A stretch of DNA of 19,195 nucleotides, taken from contig SXYT01000022.1 of assembly GCA_005788205.1 (NCBI GenBank), positions 1-19,195 on the forward strand. The letters are read 5' to 3'. Positions 1 to 6,971 of the stretch are shown in pieces (positions within the stretch are counted from its first letter, which is position 1; each line of letters starts with the position of its first letter). Below the pieces are notes generated by a model. The model searched no databases. It was not told where the DNA came from and saw nothing but the letters and a program-made list of their open reading frames with translations. Both the position numbers and the translations under genes were made by a program. The DNA is from Actinomycetota bacterium. GTDB taxonomy: Bacteria > Actinomycetota > Acidimicrobiia > Acidimicrobiales > Ilumatobacteraceae.

Positions 1-950
1 GCCTGGCTCCAGAGGTTCTTCGGGCGGCGCTCGGTGTTCTGCTCGATGACCGCGTTGGCGGCGCCCAGGATGTTCTGGGTGCTGCGGTAGTTCTGTGCGA
101 GGACGACCACCGTGACATCCGGGAAGGCAATCTCGAACTGGTCGATGTTGCGCATGTCGGCACCGCGGAACTTGTAAATGCTCTGGTCGCTGTCGCCCAC
201 GACGCAGACGTTGTGGTGCACCGCACCGAGCATGAGAACGATCCGGTTCTGCGCCAGGTTGGTGTCCTGGTACTCGTCGATCAGGATCTGCTCGAAGCGC
301 TCCTGGTAGAGACGGAGGATGTCGGGGTGCTGCTCGAACAGTCGCACCACGTTCACCAGCAGGTCGTCGAAGTCCATGGCCCCCGCGCGCAACAGCCTGG
401 TCTGGTACTCGCGGTAGACGTCCGCGAGGCGCCGCTCGGCGATGTGCGCCGAAGTGTCGGCCGCGCGGTCGACGCCGATCAACTCGTTCTTCCACAGGCT
501 GATCCGCGCCTGCACGGACTGGGCCGTGAACTTGCGGGGGTCGAGGCCCATGTCCCTGATCACGTAGCCGGTCAGGCGCTTCGAGTCCTGGCTGTCGTAG
601 ATGGTGAAGGTCTTCGGGTAGCCGAGCACGTCTGCGTGGTTCCGCAGGATTCGCACGCACGCCTTGTGGAACGTGGTGACCCACATGTTGTTCGCCACGG
701 GCCCGACGATGTCGCGCACCCGGTGACGCATCTCGTCGGCAGCCTTGTTGGTGAACGTGATCGCGAGGATGCGGCTGGGGTGGGTGCCCCGCGAGATCAG
801 CCACCCGATCCGCTGCGTGAGCACACGCGTCTTGCCGGAGCCGGCACCCGCCACGACGAGGAGTGGCCCGCCGGGGTGGGTGACCGCGTCCTCCTGCTCC
901 GGGTTCAGCCCCATGGGGGTACCGTCGGCAAACAGATCAGGCTGGGGCAT
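1..950 (-). CDS. ATP-dependent DNA helicase PcrA/UvrD, N-terminal part (cut by window edge)
   Basis: Superfamily 1A 3'-5' DNA helicase acting in DNA repair and replication restart. About 316 residues are visible of a protein that usually has 700-800; the C-terminal part lies beyond position 1. Motifs in order: Q-motif LNPEQ near residue 15, Walker A GAGSGKT (35-41), motif Ia TFTNKAADEM, TTFHKACVRILR, Walker B with LIDEYQDTN, motif III VVGDSDQSIYKFRG, and motif IV LAQNYRST. The ATG at 950 is chosen because a TAGGAT -10-like hexamer lies nine bases upstream; an in-frame ATG at 914 is an alternative that would still keep the Q-motif. PcrA and UvrD cannot be told apart from this fragment. It lies 35 bases downstream of the P450 on the same strand but seems to have its own promoter. 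Confidence 0.95.
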   Translation of the reverse strand, partial: MPQPDLFADGTPMGLNPEQEDAVTHPGGPLLVVAGAGSGKTRVLTQRIGWLISRGTHPSRILAITFTNKAADEMRHRVRDIVGPVANNMWVTTFHKACVRILRNHADVLGYPKTFTIYDSQDSKRLTGYVIRDMGLDPRKFTAQSVQARISLWKNELIGVDRAADTSAHIAERRLADVYREYQTRLLRAGAMDFDDLLVNVVRLFEQHPDILRLYQERFEQILIDEYQDTNLAQNRIVLMLGAVHHNVCVVGDSDQSIYKFRGADMRNIDQFEIAFPDVTVVVLAQNYRSTQNILGAANAVIEQNTERRPKNLWSQ

Positions 951-959
951 GGCCCCGCC

Positions 960-965
960 ATCCTA
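960..965 (-). promoter_or_regulatory. -10-like hexamer of the helicase gene
   Basis: TAGGAT, read on the minus strand and preceded by C to give CTAG, lies nine bases upstream of the helicase ATG. This predicts a leader of only a few bases. No convincing -35 hexamer is seen at 17 bases. The match to other starts in the window is the main support. Confidence 0.45.
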
Positions 966-985
966 GGTGCGGGCTGTGTCCCGCC

Positions 986-2215
986 TCAGGAGCGCGAGAG
1001 GACGCGGAACGGCAGCGTGCGCGGGCCGCGCACCTGTCCGGTGCTCCACGTGACTTCCTCGGAACCGTTCAGTTCGAAGTCGGGGAACCGCTTGAGGAAC
1101 GTCTCCACCGCGACGTTCAGCTCCAGGCGCGCGAGGTTCGACCCGATGCAACGGTGGATGCCGAGGCCGAACGCCGCGTGACGGTTCTCCTCACGGTCGA
1201 TGTCGACCGTGTCCGCATTCTCGAACTGTGCCTCGTCGCGGTTGGCGGCGGGGAACGGCAGGAGGACCCAGTCCTCCTCCTTCATTTGCACACCGTGGAA
1301 CTCGACGTCCTCCCTGACGAGGCGCGCCATGGTCACCGGTGCGTACGCACGGAGGAACTCCTCGACCGCCTGCGGGATCATCTCGGGGTTCTCGACGAGG
1401 CGGCGGCGGTCCACCGCGTTCGTGGCGAGGTGCCACAGCGAGGACCCGATGCCGGACCACGTGGTGTCGATGCCGGCAATGAGGATGAGCAGCACGGTGC
1501 CCTGCACGTGCTCGGGAAGAAGCTTGTGCCCGTCCATCTCGGAGTCGAGCAGGAACGAGATGAGGTCGTCGCGCGGGTTCTCCACGTGGTCGGCGATGTG
1601 CTTGTGGAGGTACGCGTCGAACTCCATGAACTGGGCCATGCGGTCCTCATTGCGCTCGTCACCGATGTTGCCGAGCACCAGGTTCACCCAGCCGCGGAAC
1701 TTGTCGGCGTCCTCGAGCGGGAGACCGAGCATCTCGGCGATGATGAGGACCGGGATGTGCTGGCTGTACTCGAGCGCGGCGTCGACGTGCTCACGGTCGC
1801 CCATCTTGTCGATGAGGTCGTTGCACATCTTCTCCATCTTCGAGCGGAGCGGGTCGATCTTCTTCGGCGAGAACGCCGGCAGCAGGAGGCGACGCGCACC
1901 GGCGTGGAACGGCGGGTCACTGGTGATCGGCGGCGCGCCGCCGATGGGTGCCGGGATCGCACCCTCCACCTGGCTCGGCTTCAACTGGCCGACGACCACG
2001 TTGCGGCTGGTGAAGTGGTCGGTGTCGTAGGCGATCTCGTGCACCATCTCGTGGGTGAGCGGCAGCCACGTGCCGCCGTAGCGCTCCGTGTGCGCGATCG
2101 GGCAGCCCGACGCCTTCAGCGTCTCCCAGATCTGGTGAATGTTCTTGTTGTACTCGGGGTCGCCGTGGTCGAAATCGGTCGCCCAGTCGGTGACGGGGCC
2201 GTAGACGGTGGTCAT
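986..2215 (-). CDS. cytochrome P450 monooxygenase
   Basis: Soluble bacterial class I P450 of 409 residues, the usual length. It inserts one oxygen atom from O2 into an organic substrate using electrons passed through a ferredoxin. Visible signatures: I-helix AGIDTT (247-252) with the acid/alcohol pair for O2 activation, K-helix ExxR (E286-R289), and heme loop FGLGIHRCIG with thiolate ligand Cys356. A good Shine-Dalgarno AGGAG lies six bases before the ATG. The gene follows the ferredoxin gene with a 27-base gap, so the two are probably cotranscribed. The sequence is complete with all key residues, but the CYP family and substrate cannot be assigned by eye; steroid, terpene or fatty-acid type substrates are possible. 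Confidence 0.95.
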   Translation of the reverse strand: MTTVYGPVTDWATDFDHGDPEYNKNIHQIWETLKASGCPIAHTERYGGTWLPLTHEMVHEIAYDTDHFTSRNVVVGQLKPSQVEGAIPAPIGGAPPITSDPPFHAGARRLLLPAFSPKKIDPLRSKMEKMCNDLIDKMGDREHVDAALEYSQHIPVLIIAEMLGLPLEDADKFRGWVNLVLGNIGDERNEDRMAQFMEFDAYLHKHIADHVENPRDDLISFLLDSEMDGHKLLPEHVQGTVLLILIAGIDTTWSGIGSSLWHLATNAVDRRRLVENPEMIPQAVEEFLRAYAPVTMARLVREDVEFHGVQMKEEDWVLLPFPAANRDEAQFENADTVDIDREENRHAAFGLGIHRCIGSNLARLELNVAVETFLKRFPDFELNGSEEVTWSTGQVRGPRTLPFRVLSRS

Positions 2216-2242
2216 GGGGGTCTCCTGGTTGCGGGGGTGTCG

Positions 2243-2437
2243 TCAGTCTTCGATGATGATGGCGAACTCGGGGCAGTTGTTCGCCGCGAGCCTGGCCTTT
2301 GCCTCCAGCTCGACCGGCACGACCCCGTCGTTCAGTTCGAAGGCGTTGCCGTACTCATCGACATCGAACAGTTCGGGGGCAAGCGCATAGCAGCGGTTGT
2401 GGCCCTGGCACTTTGAAGAATCAACGTGTACTCGCAT
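2243..2437 (-). CDS. small 3Fe-4S-type ferredoxin, P450 partner
   Basis: A 64-residue ferredoxin with the single-cluster pattern C-x2-x-x2-C...C-P: Cys10, Cys16 and Cys55 followed by Pro56. The position of the fourth ligand of a 4Fe-4S cluster is His13 (KCQGHNRC). Such proteins, common beside actinobacterial P450 genes, usually hold a 3Fe-4S cluster and pass electrons from a ferredoxin reductase to the P450. It is the first gene of the ferredoxin-P450 unit. No SD is seen. Instead a TAGTCT hexamer lies exactly six bases before the ATG, with GTGACT 17 bases further upstream, which points to a leaderless mRNA. No reductase gene is found in the window. Confidence 0.93.
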   Translation of the reverse strand: MRVHVDSSKCQGHNRCYALAPELFDVDEYGNAFELNDGVVPVELEAKARLAANNCPEFAIIIED

Positions 2438-2443
2438 ACGGTC

Positions 2444-2472
2444 AGACTAGAACCTGCCCGTGAGAAAGTCAC
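2444..2472 (-). promoter_or_regulatory. promoter of ferredoxin-P450 operon (leaderless)
   Basis: Minus strand: -35-like GTGACT (2472-2467), 17-base spacer, -10-like TAGTCT (2449-2444), then six bases to the ferredoxin ATG. Spacing is ideal for a housekeeping sigma factor and places the start of transcription at or next to the ATG. Confidence 0.55.
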
Positions 2473-2491
2473 GGTCGCAATGTCTCACGGG
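2457..2491. promoter_or_regulatory. 9-bp perfect inverted repeat, candidate operator or 5'-UTR hairpin
   Basis: CCCGTGAGA (2457-2465) and TCTCACGGG (2483-2491) are exact reverse complements separated by 17 bases. The pair lies in the 62-base divergent gap between the ferredoxin and yaaA genes. The arms flank the proposed ferredoxin -35 hexamer, and the right arm overlaps the G-rich ribosome binding site of yaaA (GGGGGA just before ATG 2500). It could be a repressor site for one or both units, or an RNA hairpin hiding the yaaA ribosome binding site. Confidence 0.5.
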
Positions 2492-2499
2492 GGAATGCC

Positions 2500-3216
2500 A
2501 TGATCATCTTGTTGCCACCCTCGGAGGGCAAAGCCGCACACGGACGGCGCGGGACCACCTGGGACCCCGCAACAGGCCCCACCGGCAGGGCCCTCGGCGA
2601 GATGAGGGGGCAGGTGTCGGCAGCTCTGGGCAAAGCCCGTGGCGGGGACCAGAAACTGCTCGGGGTGGGTGGGGATGCCCTGGCACGGGCACGGGCCGCC
2701 AACCAGGCCGTCATCGGGGCACCCACCCTGCCCGCATGGCAGCGCTACACAGGGGTCGTCTGGGACCACCTGGACCTCTCATCCCTGACTGCGCCGGCAC
2801 GCAAGGCGGCATTGGCGTCGATCCTCGTGCCGAGCGGCCTGCTCGGGGTCGTTCGGGCCGACGAGCAGGTGCCCGACTACAAACTGAAGATGGGTGCGTC
2901 GATCGCCCCGCTCGGCAAGCTCGGCCGGTTCTGGTCCGCTGCCGTGACGGCAGAAATCGCGCGGCTCGCACGGGGCAGGGTCATCGTGGACCTCCTGCCC
3001 AAGGAACACGCAGCAGCCGTCAACTGGGATCTCCTCCCGGATGTCATCCATGTGGACCTGGTCGCCCGCTCCGGAGGGGCCGTCGGGGGGCACAACGCCA
3101 AGGCGGCCAAGGGACTGCTCGCCCGCCATCTCATCGACGGTGCCGACGGCTCTACGGTGGGGCGAACGGTGGCGGCGTTCCGCCACGGCGACTACAAGGC
3201 ACAGGTGCGGGCGTGA
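2500..3216 (+). CDS. yaaA: YaaA family protein (UPF0246/DUF328), peroxide stress related
   Basis: A 238-residue cytoplasmic protein of the YaaA family. Family signatures are clear: LLPPSEGK at 4-11, RYTGVVWDHLDL near 82-93, the DYKLKMG block at 126-132, and VDLLPKEH near 163-170. In E. coli YaaA limits intracellular iron damage during H2O2 stress and has been described as DNA binding; that role here is inference from the family. The ATG at 2500 has a G-rich ribosome binding site (GGGGGA) about five bases upstream. Its stop overlaps the GTG start of the following dehydrogenase (GTGA), so the two are translationally coupled. The divergent neighbour is the ferredoxin-P450 unit, with a possible shared operator. 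Confidence 0.9.
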   Translation: MIILLPPSEGKAAHGRRGTTWDPATGPTGRALGEMRGQVSAALGKARGGDQKLLGVGGDALARARAANQAVIGAPTLPAWQRYTGVVWDHLDLSSLTAPARKAALASILVPSGLLGVVRADEQVPDYKLKMGASIAPLGKLGRFWSAAVTAEIARLARGRVIVDLLPKEHAAAVNWDLLPDVIHVDLVARSGGAVGGHNAKAAKGLLARHLIDGADGSTVGRTVAAFRHGDYKAQVRA

Positions 3217-3974
3217 ACACAAGGAACCTCTTCGACCTCACGGGGAAGACAGCGATCATCACCGGCGGCAGCCGCGGACTGGGCCAGCAGATGGCCCTTG
3301 CGTTCGCTGACCACGGTGCGAACGTGGTCATCGCCAGCCGCAAGCTCGAGAACTGCGAGGAGGTGGCTGGGCAGGTGCGCTCCCGTGGCGTGCGGGCGCT
3401 CGCCGTGGCGTACCACGCGGCCTCGTGGGACGACGCCGGCCGACTCGCGGCCGAGTCCATCGCGGAATTCGGCAACATCGACATCCTCGTCAACAACGCC
3501 GGGATGTCGCCGCTCTACCCCTCGCTCACCGCGGTCACCGAGGACCTCTACGACAAGGTGATGGGCGTGAACCTGAAGGGCCCGTTCCGCCTGTCCGCAC
3601 TGATCGGCACCCACATGGTGGAGTCGGGGCGGAGGGGTTCCATCATCAACGTCTCGTCGATCGCGTCCCGTCGGCCGTCCGGCAACGAGGTGATCTACGG
3701 CGCCGCGAAGTCGGGCATCAACACCCTCACGGTCGGCCTGGCGAACGCATTCGGGCCGAACGTGCGCGTGAACTGCATAGTTCCCGGCCCGTTCCTCACC
3801 GACATCTCGAAGGCGTGGGACATGGAGATGTTCACGAAGCGCGCCCAGACCGCGTATGCGCTGCAGCGCGGCGGCGAGCCGGAGGAGATCATCGGCGCCG
3901 CGCTCTACTTCGCGAGCGATGCCAGCAGCTACACCACAGGTGCGCTGCTGAACATCGACGGGGGCCCGCGCTAG
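3213..3974 (+). CDS. short-chain dehydrogenase/reductase (SDR), FabG-like
   Basis: A 253-residue classical SDR oxidoreductase that moves hydride between NAD(P) and a hydroxyl/keto group. It has the cofactor motif TGGSRGLG (17-24), NNAG (94-97), catalytic Ser around 148-149 in INVSSIAS, and Tyr162/Lys166 in YGAAK. The C-terminus carries the common GALLNIDGG ending. The start is the GTG overlapping the yaaA stop by four bases. The open frame continues far upstream to 2460, but that part is the shadow of yaaA. Its stop codon is shared as CTAG with the convergent hydrolase. The substrate is unknown; 3-oxoacyl or steroid/alcohol substrates are usual in this family. Confidence 0.93.
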   Translation: MNTRNLFDLTGKTAIITGGSRGLGQQMALAFADHGANVVIASRKLENCEEVAGQVRSRGVRALAVAYHAASWDDAGRLAAESIAEFGNIDILVNNAGMSPLYPSLTAVTEDLYDKVMGVNLKGPFRLSALIGTHMVESGRRGSIINVSSIASRRPSGNEVIYGAAKSGINTLTVGLANAFGPNVRVNCIVPGPFLTDISKAWDMEMFTKRAQTAYALQRGGEPEEIIGAALYFASDASSYTTGALLNIDGGPR

Positions 3975-4711
3975 AGCAGCTTGTCGCGGAAGAACTGCAG
4001 CACCCGTTGCACGCTCTCCTCGTCGCGCTGCTCCGTCAGCACGCTGTGGTCGCTCGCCTTCGACGACGGGAGCTCCACAGCGATGAACGCGTCGCCCAGC
4101 AGCGTGCGCAGTGACGCGAAGCGGTCGCCCACCAACTTGTCCCCGGTGAAGCGCAGCCCGAGCACCTCGCAGCCCTCCGCCGCGCGCTGTGCGATGACTG
4201 CAGCATCGTCCGGCGAGAGATTGAGGTCGGCCGCGCGCTTCTTGCCCACCGGGAACGGGAGGGACGGCTGTGACAGCACCGGGGCGACCATGATGTCGTC
4301 GACCATCATCCCCAGCGCGAACCCGCCGCTGAAGCACATGCCGACCGCACCGACGCCCTTGCCCCCCGCACGCCCGTGCATGTCGCGTGCGAGCGCCCGC
4401 AGCCACGCGATGACGGGCGAGGTGCGGTTCGTGGCGAGCGACACGAACTCCCTCGCCACGCACACCTTCAGCAGGGACCGAACCGCGTACCCGTTGCTCA
4501 TCTCCTGCCCGGGCGTGCCGACGAGGCTCGGCATGGCAACGGTGAACCCGCACCCCACGACCTCCTCGGCGAACCGCTGCACCTTCGGGGTGATACCGGG
4601 CACCTCGTGCACCACGATCACCGCCGGGCCGGTGCCCTTCGTCCACACCTCACGTTCGAGGCCCGCAGCCTCGAACGTGGACCTCGTCCAGCCTGTGAGT
4701 GCAGTGTCCAT
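3971..4711 (-). CDS. dienelactone hydrolase family protein
   Basis: A 246-residue alpha/beta hydrolase of the dienelactone hydrolase family. It contains HEVPG (35-39) with the family's conserved Glu36, the nucleophile elbow GMCFSGG with Cys126, an Asp in TGDKLVGD (191 or 196) and His222 in SDHSVL, giving a Cys-Asp-His triad. Family members open lactone rings or cleave esters, and many actinobacterial members have unknown substrates. The gene starts three bases after the stop of the phosphotransferase gene, so the two form a unit on the minus strand. The 3' end overlaps the convergent SDR stop. I infer a role in catabolism of a hydroxy or lactone compound. Confidence 0.9.
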   Translation of the reverse strand: MDTALTGWTRSTFEAAGLEREVWTKGTGPAVIVVHEVPGITPKVQRFAEEVVGCGFTVAMPSLVGTPGQEMSNGYAVRSLLKVCVAREFVSLATNRTSPVIAWLRALARDMHGRAGGKGVGAVGMCFSGGFALGMMVDDIMVAPVLSQPSLPFPVGKKRAADLNLSPDDAAVIAQRAAEGCEVLGLRFTGDKLVGDRFASLRTLLGDAFIAVELPSSKASDHSVLTEQRDEESVQRVLQFFRDKLL

Positions 4712-4714
4712 GGC

Positions 4715-5731
4715 TCAGATCTCCTTCAAGGCCGCGAGAGCGGACTCCGCCAGCGCGTCAGTGCCGGCCTTCATTGATGATGCGTCGAAGTCCTGGTTGC
4801 CCATGGCACCCTTCATGTAGCGGGCGTACACGCCCTCGCTGATGACGGCCAGCCTGAAACTGGAGAACGCGACGTAGTAGCCGACGTCGGACACGTCACG
4901 GCCCGTCCGCGCGGCATATCGGTCCACGAGATGGCGGTACCCGGGGAACCCCGGCAGCCCGGACGGATCGTTGGCGCGGCGAACGGGCTGTCCGGGTTCG
5001 TTCCAGTACACACCGATGTAGCCGAGGTCGGCGAGGGGGTCGCCGAGCGTGCACAGTTCCCAGTCGAGGACCGCCGCGACCCTGCCGTGCGTGACGTCGG
5101 TGAGGACGTTGCCGAAGCGATAGTCGCCGTGGGCGATCGACACGCCCTGCTGCGCGGGGATACGCACGGCCAGCAGCCGTGCGACTTCCTCGATGGCGGG
5201 GAGCTCCCGCGTCTTCGAGTTCTCCCACTGCGTGGTCCACCGCTTGACCTGGCGCTCCACGTATCCCTCGCGCTTGGCAAGGTCACCGAGGCCCACCGCG
5301 TCCACATCGACAGCGTGGAGGTCGGCAAGGACATCAACGAGGTGGTCCGTTGCTGCCGCGCGCAGTTGCTCCACCAGCCCCTCCCCGCGCTCCTGGCTGT
5401 CGAGGACGACGCCGTCCACGAAGGACATCACGTAGAACGGTGCGCCGTTCACCGCGTCATCGGTGCACAGGCCGAGGCACCGCGGGACCGGCACACCGGT
5501 CCGCCCGACCGCGCTGATGATGCGGTGCTCGCGCGCCATGTCGTGCGCCGTGGCGAGGACGTGCCCGAGGGGAGGCCGGCGCAGGACCATGCGGAGGCCG
5601 TTGGCATCCGTGACCCTGTACGTGAGGTTGCTCCGCCCGCCCGCGATCAGTTCGTATGCGTACGGACCGGCCGCATCCTCGATGTTCGCGTCGAGCCACG
5701 CCCCGACCCTGGCCTCATCGATCCCCTGCAT
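4715..5731 (-). CDS. phosphotransferase family protein (APH/ACAD10-like kinase fold)
   Basis: A 338-residue protein with the aminoglycoside phosphotransferase fold. Visible are a nucleotide loop GGRSNLTY (31-38), the catalytic loop HGDYRFGN (201-208, base Asp203) and the metal-binding DWE (223-225). This subfamily resembles the kinase domain of ACAD10/ACAD11 and LvaA, which phosphorylate 4-hydroxyacyl-CoA before dephosphorylation and isomerisation; a resistance function is unlikely. It is directly followed by the dienelactone hydrolase gene and sits 21 bases downstream of the NlpC/P60 gene. A TACGGT hexamer eight bases before the ATG could give it a separate promoter. The substrate is inferred only from the family. 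Confidence 0.9.
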   Translation of the reverse strand: MQGIDEARVGAWLDANIEDAAGPYAYELIAGGRSNLTYRVTDANGLRMVLRRPPLGHVLATAHDMAREHRIISAVGRTGVPVPRCLGLCTDDAVNGAPFYVMSFVDGVVLDSQERGEGLVEQLRAAATDHLVDVLADLHAVDVDAVGLGDLAKREGYVERQVKRWTTQWENSKTRELPAIEEVARLLAVRIPAQQGVSIAHGDYRFGNVLTDVTHGRVAAVLDWELCTLGDPLADLGYIGVYWNEPGQPVRRANDPSGLPGFPGYRHLVDRYAARTGRDVSDVGYYVAFSSFRLAVISEGVYARYMKGAMGNQDFDASSMKAGTDALAESALAALKEI

Positions 5732-5739
5732 GGCGACTG

Positions 5740-5745
5740 ACCGTA
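5740..5745 (-). promoter_or_regulatory. possible -10 hexamer of phosphotransferase gene
   Basis: TACGGT on the minus strand, eight bases upstream of the ATG at 5731, fits the TANNNT spacing seen at other starts in the window. It lacks the CTAG core and has no clear -35, so read-through from the NlpC/P60 gene is equally possible. Confidence 0.3.
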
Positions 5746-5752
5746 ATTCAGG

Positions 5753-6850
5753 TCAGCCCGGCCGGACGACGCCGACCACTTTCCACCATCGGATCGGCGA
5801 CACCTTGACGACATCCCCGTACTGCGGGGCGTGCACCATGGTGCCGCCGCCCAGATAGATGCCGACGTGGTGGATCGGCGAGCCGGTGAAGATCAGGTCG
5901 CCGGGCATCGCCATGGACTTCGGAATCTTCGGGAGGGCGTTGTACTGGGCGCGCGAGTTGCGCGGCAGACCGACACCGGCCTTGGCCCACGCATACGTGG
6001 TCAGACCGGAGCAGTCGAACGCCACACCGGGCTTGCTCATCGCATACCGGTACTTCACGCCCAGTTGTTTGAGGGCGGCATTGATGGCGATCTGGCTGCG
6101 CGCGGACACCCTCGGCAGGTTGCGGTAGCGCGCCTGGGTGCCGGAGTACCGGCCCTGGAGCGCCTGGGTCTCGCGCTCCGAGCGGGCCCTGTCGGCCTCC
6201 TCACGGCGCTGGCGCTCCTCGCGCAGGAGGTCGACCAGGTCACCCGTCACGCTCGCCTGCAGCTCCTCGTACTGGCGCATCATCTCCTCGGTTGCACCCT
6301 GGCGCACCAGCACATACTCGGCCACCGACTCGGCCTTCTTCTTTTTTCTCTCCAGAACCTGGCGCTTCTTCGTCAGCTCGGTGGCGACGGCGTCGAGCGA
6401 ATCGGTCGTGAGGGCGCCCTGGTTCAGGGCGATCGACGTGAACTGCTGGCGCTGGAGGGTGTCCTGCAGCCCGCCGGTGGATGCCAGCAGGGTCCCGAGG
6501 GTGCTGCCACGGCCGCCGTTCATGAACTGGGTGACGGCCGAGAGGTAGAGGGTGCCGCGCATCTGGGCGATCTGGGCCTCGGCAGCCCCGACATCGGCGG
6601 TCGCCCGCTCGATCTCGTTCGTCAACTCGCCCTGCTCGGCGAGAGCCTCGGAGTAGTCCTCCCCCAGACCGTTCATCCGCTCGGCGAGGGCATCCAGCTG
6701 GTCGGCGATCGCAGCTGCCTGGCGGCGCTTCTCGTCGATCGAGTCCGCGCGGGCCGGCCCGGTGACAGGACCGAGCACGGTGGTGAGCACGGTGGCGGCT
6801 GCCATGGCGAACCTGAACGGTCCGCGTCGGGGACGGCGGGTCGGCTTCAT
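5753..6850 (-). CDS. secreted NlpC/P60 peptidoglycan endopeptidase with coiled-coil domain
   Basis: A 365-residue exported cell wall hydrolase, similar in layout to mycobacterial RipA/RipC and other actinobacterial NlpC/P60 proteins. Residues 1-36 are a signal peptide with an Arg-rich start, hydrophobic core and ARA cleavage region. Residues 37-230 are long charged helices (coiled coil, with a KKKK run near 169-172). Residues 250-365 are the NlpC/P60 domain with Cys280 in FDCSGLT, His328 in HHVGIYLG and His340 in MVHAP, forming a complete catalytic triad. It is expected to cut the D-Glu/meso-Dap bond during growth or daughter-cell separation, with the coiled coil restraining or localising it. 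A TACCCT hexamer ten bases before the ATG may be its -10. Confidence 0.93.
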   Translation of the reverse strand: MKPTRRPRRGPFRFAMAAATVLTTVLGPVTGPARADSIDEKRRQAAAIADQLDALAERMNGLGEDYSEALAEQGELTNEIERATADVGAAEAQIAQMRGTLYLSAVTQFMNGGRGSTLGTLLASTGGLQDTLQRQQFTSIALNQGALTTDSLDAVATELTKKRQVLERKKKKAESVAEYVLVRQGATEEMMRQYEELQASVTGDLVDLLREERQRREEADRARSERETQALQGRYSGTQARYRNLPRVSARSQIAINAALKQLGVKYRYAMSKPGVAFDCSGLTTYAWAKAGVGLPRNSRAQYNALPKIPKSMAMPGDLIFTGSPIHHVGIYLGGGTMVHAPQYGDVVKVSPIRWWKVVGVVRPG

Positions 6851-6860
6851 GACCCATAGG

Positions 6861-6866
6861 AGGGTA
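6861..6866 (-). promoter_or_regulatory. possible -10 hexamer of NlpC/P60 gene
   Basis: TACCCT on the minus strand, ten bases before the ATG at 6850, predicts a very short leader. No CTAG core or clear -35 is present, so support is limited to position and the TANNNT pattern. Confidence 0.3.
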
Positions 6867-6935
6867 GTTGGGCACCTGCGGGGACAGTCGGCGGGCGGCC
6901 GAATTCATGCTCTCGCAAGGGTTTGCGCATCAATC

Positions 6936-6955
6936 GCGGGCGCTCCGGAGCCCGC
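6936..6955 (-). terminator. GC-rich hairpin after guaA, no T-tract
   Basis: GCGGGC (6936-6941) pairs with GCCCGC (6950-6955) around an eight-base loop, 17 bases beyond the guaA stop. No run of T follows on the minus strand, so it is at best a weak terminator or an mRNA 3'-end stabiliser. Confidence 0.3.
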
Positions 6956-6971
6956 CTGTGCTGCTACGGGG

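Noticed and set aside
1154..2416. 420-codon plus-strand frame over the P450 and ferredoxin
   Set aside because: Shadow of two confident minus-strand genes; Val/Arg/Asp-rich with no motif.
2460..3212. Upstream extension of the SDR open frame
   Set aside because: The region is fully coding in another frame for a clear YaaA protein; the extension is Arg/Gly/Pro-rich and lacks homology, so GTG 3213 is the start.
3192..4646. 484-codon open frame on the minus strand
   Set aside because: It runs antisense to the SDR and out of frame through the hydrolase; Arg/Gly/His-rich composition is typical of GC-rich shadow frames.
4715..5731. Aminoglycoside resistance gene
   Set aside because: The fold is shared, but the sequence style (GGRSNLTY, HGDYRFGN, DWE) and acyl-metabolism context fit the ACAD10/LvaA-like subfamily.
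5831..6859. 342-codon antisense frame over the NlpC/P60 gene
   Set aside because: Low-complexity Gly/Arg/Leu composition and no start signal; the opposite strand has a full catalytic triad.
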